This document shows, one piece after another, positions 51,403 to 60,286 of a DNA stretch of 64,000 nucleotides. Each line of letters starts with the position of its first letter. Within the stretch, counting starts at the first letter, position 1. The translations under genes and the position numbers were made by a program. Under the pieces are notes generated by a model. The model saw only the letters and a program-made list of their open reading frames with translations, was not told where the DNA came from and made no database searches. The stretch is from Alphaproteobacteria bacterium (GTDB lineage: Bacteria; Pseudomonadota; Alphaproteobacteria; UBA8366), in assembly GCA_021774335.1 (NCBI GenBank), contig JAJFJD010000019.1, positions 62,001-126,000 of the forward strand, in the 5' to 3' direction.

Positions 51403-54072
51403 CTAAATTCGCGTTTCCGACCCGGCCCCGCTGAACCGCTCCAGTACGAAGGGCATCACGCCGCCGGCCTCGAACCAGCCGACTTCGCGGGCCGTGTCGA
51501 GGCGGCATTGGACCTTTGTTTCAACGACCGCGCCGTCCGGTTTTGTAAAGCGTACGATCACGTCCTGATTGACGTTGATGCCTTCGTCGACGCCCAGGAT
51601 AGCGACGGTTTCTGCGCCATCCAGTCCGAGCGAAATCCGGCTCTCGCTGTTCTGAAACTGCAACGGCAAAACGCCCATACCGACGAGGTTGCTGCGGTGG
51701 ATGCGCTCGAAGCTCTCGGCGATGATCGCCCGGACGCCCAGCAAATGGGCCCCGCGCGCGGCCCAATCGCGCGATGAGCCGATGCCGTATTCGCGCCCGG
51801 CAACGACCACTAAGGGCCGGCCTTCGTCAGCATACCGGGTGTGGGCGTCGAAGATCGTCATGATCTCACCGGACGGCTGATGTACGGTCCAACCGCCCTG
51901 ACGGTCCGGAGTCATTTCGTTCTGAATATGCGGATTGTTGAACGTGCCGCGCATCATGACTTCATGGTTGGCGCGGCGTTGCAGAAAGCCGCTGTAGTCC
52001 AAAGGGTTTACACCGCGGTCGGACAGGTAGTCACCGGCGACGCTGCCTTTGAGGATACGGCTGCCCGGTGAGATATGATCGGTCGTCACGTTGTCGCCGA
52101 GCATGGCAAGGACGCCCGCCCCTTCGATGTTGCCGTTGAACCTCTGTTTAACGGCCGTCTCTAGGAAAGGCGGCTTCAGGATGTAGGTGCTGTCGTCGTC
52201 CCAGGCATAGGCGCCGCCGTCACCGGGATCGATCGCGTCCCACAGGGCAGACCCTTCGGTCTGATTGACATCGCGCGCGGCGAACAGGTCTTGGGTCACG
52301 TAGCGGCGGACGGCGTCGTCAATTTCCTCGGCGCTGGGCCAGATATCCTTCAGATAGACGGGCTGGCCATTCTGGTCTTCGCCCAGCGGCGATGTCGTAA
52401 TGTCCTCCAGCATCGTGCCGAACAGGGCATACGCAATGACCAGGGGCGGCGAGCCGAGATAGGCCAAATCGATATTCGGATGGATCCGACCTTCGAAGTT
52501 GCGGTTGCCGGACAGGACAGCGGCGACGCTCAGGTCGTTGGCGGTGATGTCCTCGGCGATATCATCGGGCAGGGCGCCGGAGCCGCCGCAACAGGTCATG
52601 CAGCCATATCCGGTGACATGAAAGCCCAGTTCCTCCAGCGGCTTCATCAACCCGGCATTCGTCAGATAACCGCCGACGGCCCGCGACCCGGGCGACAGGG
52701 ATGTCTTGATCCAGGGCTTTGCGGTTAGCCCTTTCTCTCTCGCTTTCTTCGCCAGTAATCCTGCCGCCAGCATGACGTTGGGGTTGGACGTATTGGTGCA
52801 GGAGGTGATCGAGGCAATGACAATATCGCCGTCACGCAGCGTGCCGGATGCGGGGGTGCTGTCGGCCTTGTCCTTGCCGAGTGCTTCCTTCGCCGAGTGG
52901 GGCACCTGACTCAATGGAACCTGGCTTTGCGGTAGCTTCGGTCCGGCGAGGCTGGCTTCGACACGGCTCACGTCGAATTCGATGATATCGGAGTAGGCGC
53001 GGTCTACCGTATCGTCGCGCCACATTCCCTGCGCCTTGCAATAGGCCTCGACCAAGGGAACCTGATCGCCGCGCCCGGTGAGATGCAGGAAGTTCAGAGT
53101 TTCCGCATCCGTCGGAAAGAAACCGACGCTGGCGCCGTATTCCGGGGCCATGTTGGCCAGGGTCGCGCGTTCGGGCAGGCTGAGAAAGTCCAGGCCCGGA
53201 CCGATGTATTCCACGAATTTCTGCACCACACCGTGTTCGCGCAGTGTCCGGGTCATTGCCAGGACGAGGTCGGTTGTCGTCGCCCCTTCGCTCAGGCGGC
53301 CGACCAAGCGCACGCCGACGACATCCGGCATCACCATGCTGACGGGCTCGCCCATGGTTGCTGACAGGGCCTCGATGGCGCCGATCCCCCAGCCGAGGAC
53401 GGAGAGCGCGTTGATCATCGGCGTATGGCTGTCACAGGCCAGAAGACTGTCCGGGAATGCAATGAGGCCATGCTCGTCGTCGTCTTCAGACCAGACAACG
53501 CGCGCCAGTGATTCAAGATTGATCTGATGACAGATGCCGAGACCGGGCGGCAACACGCGGGTGTTCCGGAACGCCTTCTGGGCCCATTTTGCGACCCGGT
53601 AACGTTCGGCGTTCCGCTCGAACTCCGTCTTCATGTTCTGAGTAAGGGCGTCGGCCTGTCCGGCGACGTCGACGATGACCGAATGGTCCATGATGAAATC
53701 CAGCGGCCGGACCGGGTTGACGACGTCCGGGTCTCCACCGACGGCCGCCATCCGCTCGCGCATGGCGGCGAGATCGGTGAGCAGGGGAATGCCCGAGACA
53801 TCGTGCAGCATGATGCGGGTCGGAAAGAAATTGATTTCCGCGGGGTTCGTGGCGTTTGCGGCCCAGGTGGAGAAGGCCTCGATGCTTTCCCGTCCGACCG
53901 TCTCGCCGTCTTCCTTGCGTAGCGCATTCTCCAGCAAGACCTGCAGGCAATAGGGCAGTTTGCTCGCGCCGGTCAGGCCCGCGGCTTCCGCCTTCGGCAG
54001 GCTGAAATAGGTGTAGCGTTTGCCGCCGACGTGCAGTTCATCCTTTGCGTTGAAACTATTACCGCGTGTCAT
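51403..54072 (-). CDS. acnA: Aconitate hydratase A
   Basis: 889 residues, full length. The iron-sulfur Cys residues appear in SCTNTSNPNVML and in GCMTCCGGSGALP. The swivel domain includes REYGIGSSRDWAARG. It interconverts citrate and isocitrate in the TCA cycle. The loop GCMTCCGGSG differs from the more common GCTTCIGNSG form. It stands alone, with the CMD-family gene upstream on the same strand. Confidence 0.94.
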   Translation of the reverse strand: MTRGNSFNAKDELHVGGKRYTYFSLPKAEAAGLTGASKLPYCLQVLLENALRKEDGETVGRESIEAFSTWAANATNPAEINFFPTRIMLHDVSGIPLLTDLAAMRERMAAVGGDPDVVNPVRPLDFIMDHSVIVDVAGQADALTQNMKTEFERNAERYRVAKWAQKAFRNTRVLPPGLGICHQINLESLARVVWSEDDDEHGLIAFPDSLLACDSHTPMINALSVLGWGIGAIEALSATMGEPVSMVMPDVVGVRLVGRLSEGATTTDLVLAMTRTLREHGVVQKFVEYIGPGLDFLSLPERATLANMAPEYGASVGFFPTDAETLNFLHLTGRGDQVPLVEAYCKAQGMWRDDTVDRAYSDIIEFDVSRVEASLAGPKLPQSQVPLSQVPHSAKEALGKDKADSTPASGTLRDGDIVIASITSCTNTSNPNVMLAAGLLAKKAREKGLTAKPWIKTSLSPGSRAVGGYLTNAGLMKPLEELGFHVTGYGCMTCCGGSGALPDDIAEDITANDLSVAAVLSGNRNFEGRIHPNIDLAYLGSPPLVIAYALFGTMLEDITTSPLGEDQNGQPVYLKDIWPSAEEIDDAVRRYVTQDLFAARDVNQTEGSALWDAIDPGDGGAYAWDDDSTYILKPPFLETAVKQRFNGNIEGAGVLAMLGDNVTTDHISPGSRILKGSVAGDYLSDRGVNPLDYSGFLQRRANHEVMMRGTFNNPHIQNEMTPDRQGGWTVHQPSGEIMTIFDAHTRYADEGRPLVVVAGREYGIGSSRDWAARGAHLLGVRAIIAESFERIHRSNLVGMGVLPLQFQNSESRISLGLDGAETVAILGVDEGINVNQDVIVRFTKPDGAVVETKVQCRLDTAREVGWFEAGGVMPFVLERFSGAGSETRI

Positions 54073-54177
54073 TGAGGTTCCTTTTGAAGACAGTCAGTCC
54101 CGACAGACTGGACATCGGCGCCAATACTATGCGGTTCCAATTGATTGGCAAAATCGCGTCGTTCCGCCGGCGACCGT

Positions 54178-54936
54178 CTACTCGGGCAGGACTTCTTCCG
54201 CGACGGCGAGGGCGTTGAAGGCTTGCGGGAAGCCGGAGTACGGGCCGGTCTGGGAGATGGCTTCCAGGATTTCGGCGCGGGACAGGCCGACATTCATTGC
54301 CGATGGGAAGAACTTCCGCTGCTGCGATTCCAAATTGGTGGCGGTAAAGGCGGCGACGGAACAGATCATGCGCTGACGCAGGGAGATGCCGGGGCGGTTC
54401 CAGACTTCGCCATAGAGGAAATCGATGGCCGTCGAATAGAGCCCGCTGGCCGCCGAATCCGGCGCCGCATATCCGCCTTGGGACCGCTCGCCGTGCAAGG
54501 TCTGCATGGTCTGGCGGCCCATCGACAGGAGTTCATCGAGATCGGCCTCGGTCAGGTCTTCTTCGGGTTGCGGTATGCCTCTCTCGCCGAGCACCGTGCG
54601 GACGACCTCCAGCGAGTTCAGCGCCGTCGGAAACCCTGTGTACATCGTGCAATGGAGCATCACCTCCTGGATCAAGCGGGGGCTCATGCCGATATTAAGG
54701 CCGGCGCCGACGAAATCCGCCAGCTGCGGCAGGCGTTGCGTACACGTGAGGGCCGACAGGGTTGCGAGAACCCTGTCCTCCAGCTCGAGGCCGGGCCGGG
54801 CCCAGACCCGGCCGAACACGACCTCGTCTATGAGGCCCGAAAATCCCGGCAACAAATCGGGATCGGCTCTTTCGCCCAGTCCCAATTGCTTTCTTATCTC
54901 CGCGCCGGTACGGCGCAGGTCTTCACGGGCCGTCAT
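54178..54936 (-). CDS. Carboxymuconolactone decarboxylase-family protein, double domain
   Basis: 252 residues from MTAREDLRRTGAEIRKQLG behind AAGGAA; the frame is open 222 bases further but that part overlaps a decayed YeeE/YedE fragment antiparallel in composition and shows no family features. Two CMD/AhpD-like helical units are seen (about 35-130 and 165-250). The usual AhpD CxxC is absent (the visible Cys is in LTCTQRLPQL), so peroxidase activity of the AhpD kind is unlikely. Such proteins include 4-carboxymuconolactone decarboxylases. Substrate unknown. Confidence 0.85.
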   Translation of the reverse strand: MTAREDLRRTGAEIRKQLGLGERADPDLLPGFSGLIDEVVFGRVWARPGLELEDRVLATLSALTCTQRLPQLADFVGAGLNIGMSPRLIQEVMLHCTMYTGFPTALNSLEVVRTVLGERGIPQPEEDLTEADLDELLSMGRQTMQTLHGERSQGGYAAPDSAASGLYSTAIDFLYGEVWNRPGISLRQRMICSVAAFTATNLESQQRKFFPSAMNVGLSRAEILEAISQTGPYSGFPQAFNALAVAEEVLPE

Positions 54937-54963
54937 GTCTGGTTCCTTCACATTTTGGAGTGC

Positions 54964-54979
54964 GCCGCAATGCTGCGGC
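54964..54979. repeat. Short hairpin near the YeeE/YedE remnant
   Basis: GCCGCA-ATGC-TGCGGC forms a 6-bp stem in the gap between the CMD-family gene and the YeeE/YedE remnant. It has no T run. It may be a relic of the end of the former gene. Confidence 0.3.
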
Positions 54980-55037
54980 CTTCGCAGGGTGAGGTCAACC
55001 CGATGCGGACAACTCCGGGTGCTCATCGCCGTATCGT

Positions 55038-55130
55038 CTAGATCAGCCGGTTGCCCAGCATTCCGGCCAGCATCGCGCTGACGAAGATCACCGATTCCGT
55101 ATGCCCGGCCACCAGTCCGGCGAGGGCGGG
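55038..55130 (-). pseudogene. Decayed 3' fragment of a YeeE/YedE (thiosulfate transporter-like) gene
   Basis: Thirty codons ending in a stop read PALAGLVAGHTESVIFVS and then AMLAGMLGNRLI, against PAIAGLAAGHTESVIFVG and AMLAGMLANRVI in the intact gene at 56835-57254. Homology ends abruptly at 55130, a few bases from the stop of the AT-rich gene at 55137. A 24-base DNA stretch is identical in the two copies. It is therefore a truncated remnant of a duplicate gene end, not an independent gene. Confidence 0.8.
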
Positions 55131-55136
55131 ATGGTA

Positions 55137-56780
55137 CTAGTTGGTAACATCCGCGCATGCTCCTTGGCCGCTGATTCTCTCATCGACAACCAAAAACAGC
55201 CCCTTCGCTGTATTGAGTAAGATTTCGTTTGTTTGAGGAAGGAGGCGAGGAAGATTTAGATTTGCTCGTATGCTATCTTTTGTCGCGCCATGGCCTCGGA
55301 CTGATGATATCCGTCCAGAACGCTTAATTGCGAAAATTCCCTTATACGTTGTCATGATGGCCACATCCGAAAGCGGCATCTCGGTAATGTATCTTATCTT
55401 GGCGCCCTTCAACTCTGGCGGTAGCGGAATTGGTTCTAGTTCATATTGCCGTGTGAGTTCGAGAAGCTCGTCACCACCACTTTCCAATTTCCGCCTCAGG
55501 AGGACACGGTCGAGTCCGGGCAACTCGAATATCTGCGGCAGATAATGCCTGTTTCGAGAATGTGTCCCCGAAATAGGTTTAGCGGGATTCTTGCCATCAT
55601 AAACGTACAGTTGGTCGGCACCTCTCAAAATAACGATACCGCGGGATGGTACGTCGATAATCCGCGATTGAAGAACTAAATTTAGCCCACTATCTGCCTT
55701 TATTCGTTCAATGCCGCTTCTAGTGGCGCGAAGAAACTGCCGAATCTTTTTGTCATTTTTGATGGGCATGTATTGAAGGAACAGGAAACTATCGAGAGCG
55801 TTTAGAAATCTTATGTCGTGCCATTTCTTAAATCGCGTAATGATTTTTTGTTCACCTAACGAAAAATTATCGGCCCGCTTGGTTACCGGAACGAGCATGA
55901 CGTACTTGTTGGCCTTAACGATAAGGCTGTTAAGGCTGGCGATATAGGATATGTCGGTAAAGCTGCTTTTTCGCTCGGATCGCCGCTCAATTGCAGATGG
56001 ATTTATGAGCTTTTCCAGAAAGTACGAGAACATCCGTATCAGGAAAGGTCTAGTGTCGGTGTTCCGTGCGGGTTCGGCCTCTACCACATTAATTAATTGG
56101 CCAGCTTTGGTTAGCAGGAGGATACGGCGGGGCGAAATTTCAGGTGCTAAGCCTTCCCAATTGTCAGTAAGTATGGCTACGGCAGAGAGTGTAGGGAGAT
56201 CGATGATTTTATCGACATTTCCAATAACTTTCGGTTCGGACCCCGCTATTGGCCTTGTCGTTCGGCCCTCCAAGAAGAAAATTCCAGAATCTGTCGCGAC
56301 AATCGATCGTTTCCAGCCCGGTATGTAGGTCCATATACGGACACGCGAATTTAGTTTCACTGTATCTAAAGCAAATGGTCGAAACTTGCCGCTGGAATTG
56401 TCGAGTAGTGTCAATTGTCCCGCACGTTCACCAAGGACCCGTCCGGTGTGCTTTTCCTCCAAGAACCTGATTGGGAAATTTGGATCGTCGCCGCCGGGGT
56501 AGGGGACCAATGCATGGTCGTCGGAGATTGTCCATTTATCAGGCTGACGCGACTCCCAAAAAATGAGCGGTCGTTTCGCTTTCGAAATGTTTCGTAAACG
56601 TACCGAAAATCTTGAAAAGCGAGATTTATCCGTATCTGTTGGTTCACTGTTTCTTATTGGCACGACGCATAAATTTGCGTTGCCAGCTTGAACGGGAGTG
56701 TAGAGACCGGTTGCCAGCATCACGATTGCCAGAAATCCGACAGCAGAATAATAAGCCAGCATCATGCAACTTTTATTCAC
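55137..56780 (-). CDS. Exported AT-rich orphan protein, beta-propeller-like
   Basis: 547 residues. A signal peptide or anchor (MLAYYSAVGFLAIVMLATGL, then YTPVQA) is followed by repeated short beta-strand units such as DSGIFFLEG, YKGIFAIKR and AKGLFLVVD that resemble propeller blades. I recognise no family. Codon use and base content are clearly more AT-rich than neighbours, and it is flanked by two copies of the YeeE/YedE 3' end, so it looks horizontally acquired. Function unknown. Confidence 0.75.
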   Translation of the reverse strand: MNKSCMMLAYYSAVGFLAIVMLATGLYTPVQAGNANLCVVPIRNSEPTDTDKSRFSRFSVRLRNISKAKRPLIFWESRQPDKWTISDDHALVPYPGGDDPNFPIRFLEEKHTGRVLGERAGQLTLLDNSSGKFRPFALDTVKLNSRVRIWTYIPGWKRSIVATDSGIFFLEGRTTRPIAGSEPKVIGNVDKIIDLPTLSAVAILTDNWEGLAPEISPRRILLLTKAGQLINVVEAEPARNTDTRPFLIRMFSYFLEKLINPSAIERRSERKSSFTDISYIASLNSLIVKANKYVMLVPVTKRADNFSLGEQKIITRFKKWHDIRFLNALDSFLFLQYMPIKNDKKIRQFLRATRSGIERIKADSGLNLVLQSRIIDVPSRGIVILRGADQLYVYDGKNPAKPISGTHSRNRHYLPQIFELPGLDRVLLRRKLESGGDELLELTRQYELEPIPLPPELKGAKIRYITEMPLSDVAIMTTYKGIFAIKRSGRISSVRGHGATKDSIRANLNLPRLLPQTNEILLNTAKGLFLVVDERISGQGACADVTN

Positions 56781-56834
56781 AAATTATTTATACAAATGCA
56801 ATGAAAAATTAGTCGTCAGGGCAATGCATATTGC

Positions 56835-57254
56835 TCAGCGCCGGATCGTCTGGATAACCCGATTGGCCAGCATGCCCGCCAGCATCGCGCCGACGAAGAT
56901 CACCGATTCCGTATGACCGGCGGCCAGGCCGGCAATGGCGGGGCCGGGGCAGAGGCCGACGAGACCCCAGCCGATCCCGAACAGGGCTGCGCCGAGGACC
57001 AGCGGCATGTCGAGTTCACGGTTCTCGGGAATCTGGAACTCGATTTCGAGGACCGGCGATGCGCGTTTCTTTGCCTGCGTGAACCCGATCGCGGCGACGC
57101 CGACCGCACCCGCCATGACGAGCGCGAGGCTGGGATCCCAGTCGCCGAGGATATCGAGAAAGGCAAGGACCTTTGCCGGATTGATCATCTGCGAGACCGC
57201 GAGACCCAGGCCGAACAACAGGCCCGACAGGAAGGAGACGACGGCGGCGATCAT
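56835..57254 (-). CDS. YeeE/YedE-family membrane protein, C-terminal half (DUF6691-like)
   Basis: 139 residues from MIAAVVSFLSGLLFGLG. Its ATG overlaps the stop of the upstream half by 4 bases (ATGA). Membrane helices and the motif GLCPGPAIAGLAAGHTES, with the Cys typical of this family, are present. The pair makes up one YeeE/YedE unit, related to thiosulfate/sulfur-compound transporters. The 3' end is duplicated as a remnant at 55038-55130, beyond the AT-rich gene. Confidence 0.9.
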   Translation of the reverse strand: MIAAVVSFLSGLLFGLGLAVSQMINPAKVLAFLDILGDWDPSLALVMAGAVGVAAIGFTQAKKRASPVLEIEFQIPENRELDMPLVLGAALFGIGWGLVGLCPGPAIAGLAAGHTESVIFVGAMLAGMLANRVIQTIRR

Positions 57255-57676
57255 GCGGCCCCCGTGTGACGCATGAGGAACAGCGTCGCCATGGCGATGG
57301 CCATGAACAATATCGTCGCGCCGATTGACCGGGGCGACAGGCGCGCGATGCCGCAGACGCCGTGGCCGCTGGTGCAGCCGCTGCCGAGGCTCGACCCGTA
57401 ACCCACCAGCAGGCCCGCGACCACGAGCAGCGGCGTGTCCGCATCGAATTCCACGACGAAGGGCGCGGGGGCTAGGAGATTGTATAGCGCGGCCCCGGCG
57501 ACCAGACCGGCAAGGAAGAGAACCCGCCACCCCAGGTCACCCAGCGGAAAGGTCAATGCGCCGCCGAGAATGCCGCTGATTCCGGCAATGCGGCCTTTGA
57601 AGAGGATCAAGACGGTCGCGGACAGGCCGATCAATCCGCCGCCGATGAGGGCCGAAAGAGGAGTGAAATTGTCCAC
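57251..57676 (-). CDS. YeeE/YedE-family membrane protein, N-terminal half
   Basis: 141 residues with a GTG start (VDNFTPLSALIGGGL) behind GGAGG at 7-base spacing; a longer ATG frame has no better site. The signature GSSLGSGCTSGHGVCGIARLS contains the conserved Cys used for sulfur-compound transfer in the family. It is translationally coupled to the C-terminal half. It probably forms an inner-membrane channel for thiosulfate-like sulfur. Confidence 0.9.
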   Translation of the reverse strand: MDNFTPLSALIGGGLIGLSATVLILFKGRIAGISGILGGALTFPLGDLGWRVLFLAGLVAGAALYNLLAPAPFVVEFDADTPLLVVAGLLVGYGSSLGSGCTSGHGVCGIARLSPRSIGATILFMAIAMATLFLMRHTGAA

Positions 57677-57762
57677 GCCGCGCCTCCGTGTTTGCCGCCG
57701 CGAAATCCTGACTGGATACCGCGGCAACGGCCTTGATTCACCGCAACCGGCTCATGGGAGCT

Positions 57763-58614
57763 CTACACCCTTCGGACCGAAGAGACCGGCTGGTTCTCGT
57801 TCTCCTGAATATACCGGACGATATCGTGGAAAGGTGCTGTGGATACGCACATATCCATCGCGTTGGCGTGGAGGAAGCGTTCGGGCGCGATCCAGATACC
57901 GACATGACCTTTCCAGAAGACGAGGTCGCCGCGTTGCAGCACGTCCTCGTTTCCATCGTAAGGCATCGGGGATCCGAGCCCGGCTTCCTGCATGTCGCTG
58001 TCCCGGGGGGCATCGATGCCGCACCGCATCAAAGCCAGTTGCACCAGCGCCGAACAGTCCAGGCCCCGGTCCGACCGGCCGCCCCAGACATAGGGCGCGC
58101 CCATGAAGCGCTCCGCGACGGCGACGTAATCATTCTCCGTGTCATCCAATTCCGCCAGATGCTGTGCCGGAACCCAACCGCCGGTCGCCAGTTCGGCGTA
58201 ACGGCCTTTCGTTCCGATGACGGTGACCGGTGCGCAGATCGGCAGCGGCATGGTGCCCGGCGATCGCACATGCGGTTCGCCGTAAACGCAGGTGTGGATC
58301 GCCGCGACGCGATGGGTCGGCGCGTGAACGGTGCCGCTCAAGGCCGCGCTATCGGTGTAACCGACATACCCGTCGGTCTGGTTCTGCACCCAGGCGACGC
58401 CATCGGCATTCTCGAAGACGGTCACGGCCTCGCCGAACAGCAGTTCCGAGGAAAGTTGTGTGCCTGGCTCCGGCGCGCGGCGCTGCGGCGCGGTTTCTGT
58501 GACGACCTGTGCAGGCGTGCCGTCGACGAACCGCGCGGCCTCAACCTGACCCTTCAACCGTATATCGGCGAGGTCGTCCCGATAGGCATGCAGGCGTTTG
58601 TCCAGTGTCGTCAC
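57763..58614 (-). CDS. NlpC/P60 (C40) peptidase with SH3-like domains
   Basis: 283 residues. Two bacterial SH3-like segments (about 50-95 and 105-155) precede the C40 domain, with catalytic Cys in LDCSALVQLAL, His in KGHVGIWI and the third residue in HANAMDM. There is no signal peptide, so it is either cytosolic or uses an unusual export route. The family cleaves gamma-D-Glu-diamino-acid bonds of murein peptides. It lies 86 bases upstream of the YeeE/YedE genes on the same strand. Confidence 0.9.
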   Translation of the reverse strand: MTTLDKRLHAYRDDLADIRLKGQVEAARFVDGTPAQVVTETAPQRRAPEPGTQLSSELLFGEAVTVFENADGVAWVQNQTDGYVGYTDSAALSGTVHAPTHRVAAIHTCVYGEPHVRSPGTMPLPICAPVTVIGTKGRYAELATGGWVPAQHLAELDDTENDYVAVAERFMGAPYVWGGRSDRGLDCSALVQLALMRCGIDAPRDSDMQEAGLGSPMPYDGNEDVLQRGDLVFWKGHVGIWIAPERFLHANAMDMCVSTAPFHDIVRYIQENENQPVSSVRRV

Positions 58615-58688
58615 GGTTCCGTATTTCCCATTCCGTCGCGTCGGCCGCCGTCACCATAGAGTATCCGACAGCGTTGCTTAACCGAATA

Positions 58689-59204
58689 TTACCCGCGTGG
58701 CATTGTCAGCGCCTCAAGAGCTGCCTTGGCTTTCTGCGGTCCGCTGATCCCGATAAAACCGATGGCTGATCGCCGCAAACCAGTGAAATCGATGTGTTCG
58801 ATTGAATGATGGAACACCACATCGGCGGCGCCGTCCTTGTCGTTTTTGATCTCGATGGGGCCGATGTCCTTGGGCGTATAGGACTGGATGCTCGGCGTTT
58901 TCCAGCTTACCGAAATCACCGCGCGCCGGTCGGTCACCAGATAGCGGGTCTTGCGGGCCGCCATGATCTCCCGCGTTTTGGCGATCACGACGAACAATCC
59001 GATGGCGACAAACAGCAGCGCCACGAATAAACTCACCGTCGTGCCGCGCTGCAATGACGCCCAAGCCCAAATCAACGCTAACCCCAAAAACGCACCCGCG
59101 AAGAAGCACCAGCCGTATTGCTTCCGCACCAGCCGGTCTTTGTCCGGCCGACCGTGCCACACCAGCGTCTCGCCGGGCTCGAGAAGGTTGTCGATCGGGT
59201 CCAT
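58689..59204 (-). CDS. Membrane protein with bacterial PH-like domain
   Basis: 171 residues from MDPIDNLLEPGETLVWHGRP; an ATG 12 codons earlier is possible. The opening LLEPGETLVWHGRPD is typical of membrane-PH proteins. Two helices (about 32-50 and 57-76) follow, then the PH-like beta region (RYLVTDRRAVISVS) and a C-terminal helix. Function unknown; such proteins are often in stress or envelope contexts. Confidence 0.75.
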   Translation of the reverse strand: MDPIDNLLEPGETLVWHGRPDKDRLVRKQYGWCFFAGAFLGLALIWAWASLQRGTTVSLFVALLFVAIGLFVVIAKTREIMAARKTRYLVTDRRAVISVSWKTPSIQSYTPKDIGPIEIKNDKDGAADVVFHHSIEHIDFTGLRRSAIGFIGISGPQKAKAALEALTMPRG

Positions 59205-59265
59205 GGAACGGAGGGTAGGGCGTCGGGCAGGATTTGTCACAGCGCGAAACTGTTACCGCCGTGAG

Positions 59266-60246
59266 CTAGGTACCCGCTTTCCAGCCGCCGCGGCGTTGGT
59301 CGACCGCGTGGGCCAGGATGCAGAGGATTTCGAACATCATGGTTGCGCCGACCAGGGCGGTGTTGCCGCTGGGATCGAACGGCGGGGCGACCTCGACGAC
59401 ATCGCCGCCGACAAGGTCGAGGCCTTGCAGCCCGCGGATCATGCGCTGTGCTTCGTGCGTGGTGAAGCCGCCGATCTCCGGGGTGCCCGTGCCGGGGGCG
59501 TAGACCGGGTCGAGGCCGTCCACGTCGAAACTGACATAGGTCGGGCCGTCGCCAACCACGCGGCGGGCTTCGGCGATCACCGCGTCAATGCCGAGATCGT
59601 AGAATTCCTCGATGGTGATGATGCGCATGCCGCTGTCGCGGGCGAAATCCATATCGCCGGCGTCGAAGAGCGCGCCGCGGATGCCGATCTGTACTGTGCG
59701 TTTCGGGTCGAGCAGGCCTTCCTCGACCGCGCGGCGGAAGGGCGTGCCGTGGGTGTATTTCTCGCCGCCGAAATAACTGTCCGTCGTGTCGCTATGGGCG
59801 TCGAAATGCACCATGCCGACCGACCAGCGGGCGGCGACGGCGCGCATGATCGGCAGGGTGATCAGGTGATCGCCTCCGGCGCTGAGCGGCACGACGCCGG
59901 CTTTGACGATCTGTTCGTAGAAGCCGTGCACGCGTTCTAACGTGTCCATGAGGTTGATCGGATTGACCGGCGTGTCGCCCGCGTCCGCGACCCGGCATAG
60001 CTCGAACGGGGCCAGTCCGGTGGCGTGGTTGATGCGGCGGATCAGGCTCGACATGTTGCGGATTTCGCGCGGACCGTGCCGCGCGCCTGCCCGGTTCGTG
60101 GTGCCGCCGTCCCACGGCACGCCGATCAGTGCGATATCGAGCTTGGAATAGTCGCTTTCGACCGGCAGCCGCATGAAGCTGGGCACGCCGGCGAAGCGCG
60201 GCATGGTGTTCAAGTCGGGCGGTTGGGCGTGGTCTTGATCGTCCAT
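59266..60246 (-). CDS. speB: Agmatinase/ureohydrolase-family protein
   Basis: 326 residues from MDDQDHAQPPDLNTMPRFA; longer open frame upstream has no homology. Manganese-site motifs are GGDHLITLP, HFDAHSDTTDS and SFDVDGLDPVYAPGTG, the ureohydrolase set. It hydrolyses a guanidino compound to urea and an amine; agmatine is the commonest substrate, guanidinobutyrate is possible. The three-copy heptamer repeat just before the start codon carries its Shine-Dalgarno sequence. The leucine-dehydrogenase-like gene lies upstream on the same strand. Confidence 0.88.
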   Translation of the reverse strand: MDDQDHAQPPDLNTMPRFAGVPSFMRLPVESDYSKLDIALIGVPWDGGTTNRAGARHGPREIRNMSSLIRRINHATGLAPFELCRVADAGDTPVNPINLMDTLERVHGFYEQIVKAGVVPLSAGGDHLITLPIMRAVAARWSVGMVHFDAHSDTTDSYFGGEKYTHGTPFRRAVEEGLLDPKRTVQIGIRGALFDAGDMDFARDSGMRIITIEEFYDLGIDAVIAEARRVVGDGPTYVSFDVDGLDPVYAPGTGTPEIGGFTTHEAQRMIRGLQGLDLVGGDVVEVAPPFDPSGNTALVGATMMFEILCILAHAVDQRRGGWKAGT

Positions 60247-60267
60247 CGTCCCTCGTCCCTCGTCCCT
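60247..60267 (-). repeat. Three tandem heptamers carrying the agmatinase ribosome-binding site
   Basis: CGTCCCT repeated three times exactly, abutting the start codon. On the mRNA strand this gives AGGGACG three times, that is, three SD-like GAGGGA sites at 7-base steps. Copy-number change would alter spacing in steps of seven and hence translation. Confidence 0.7.
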
Positions 60268-60286
60268 CGCAATCCGGATCGCGCGG

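Noticed and set aside
54937..55158. N-terminal extension of the CMD-family protein
   Set aside because: It runs through the decayed YeeE/YedE fragment in another frame; the supported start at 54936 has AAGGAA before it.
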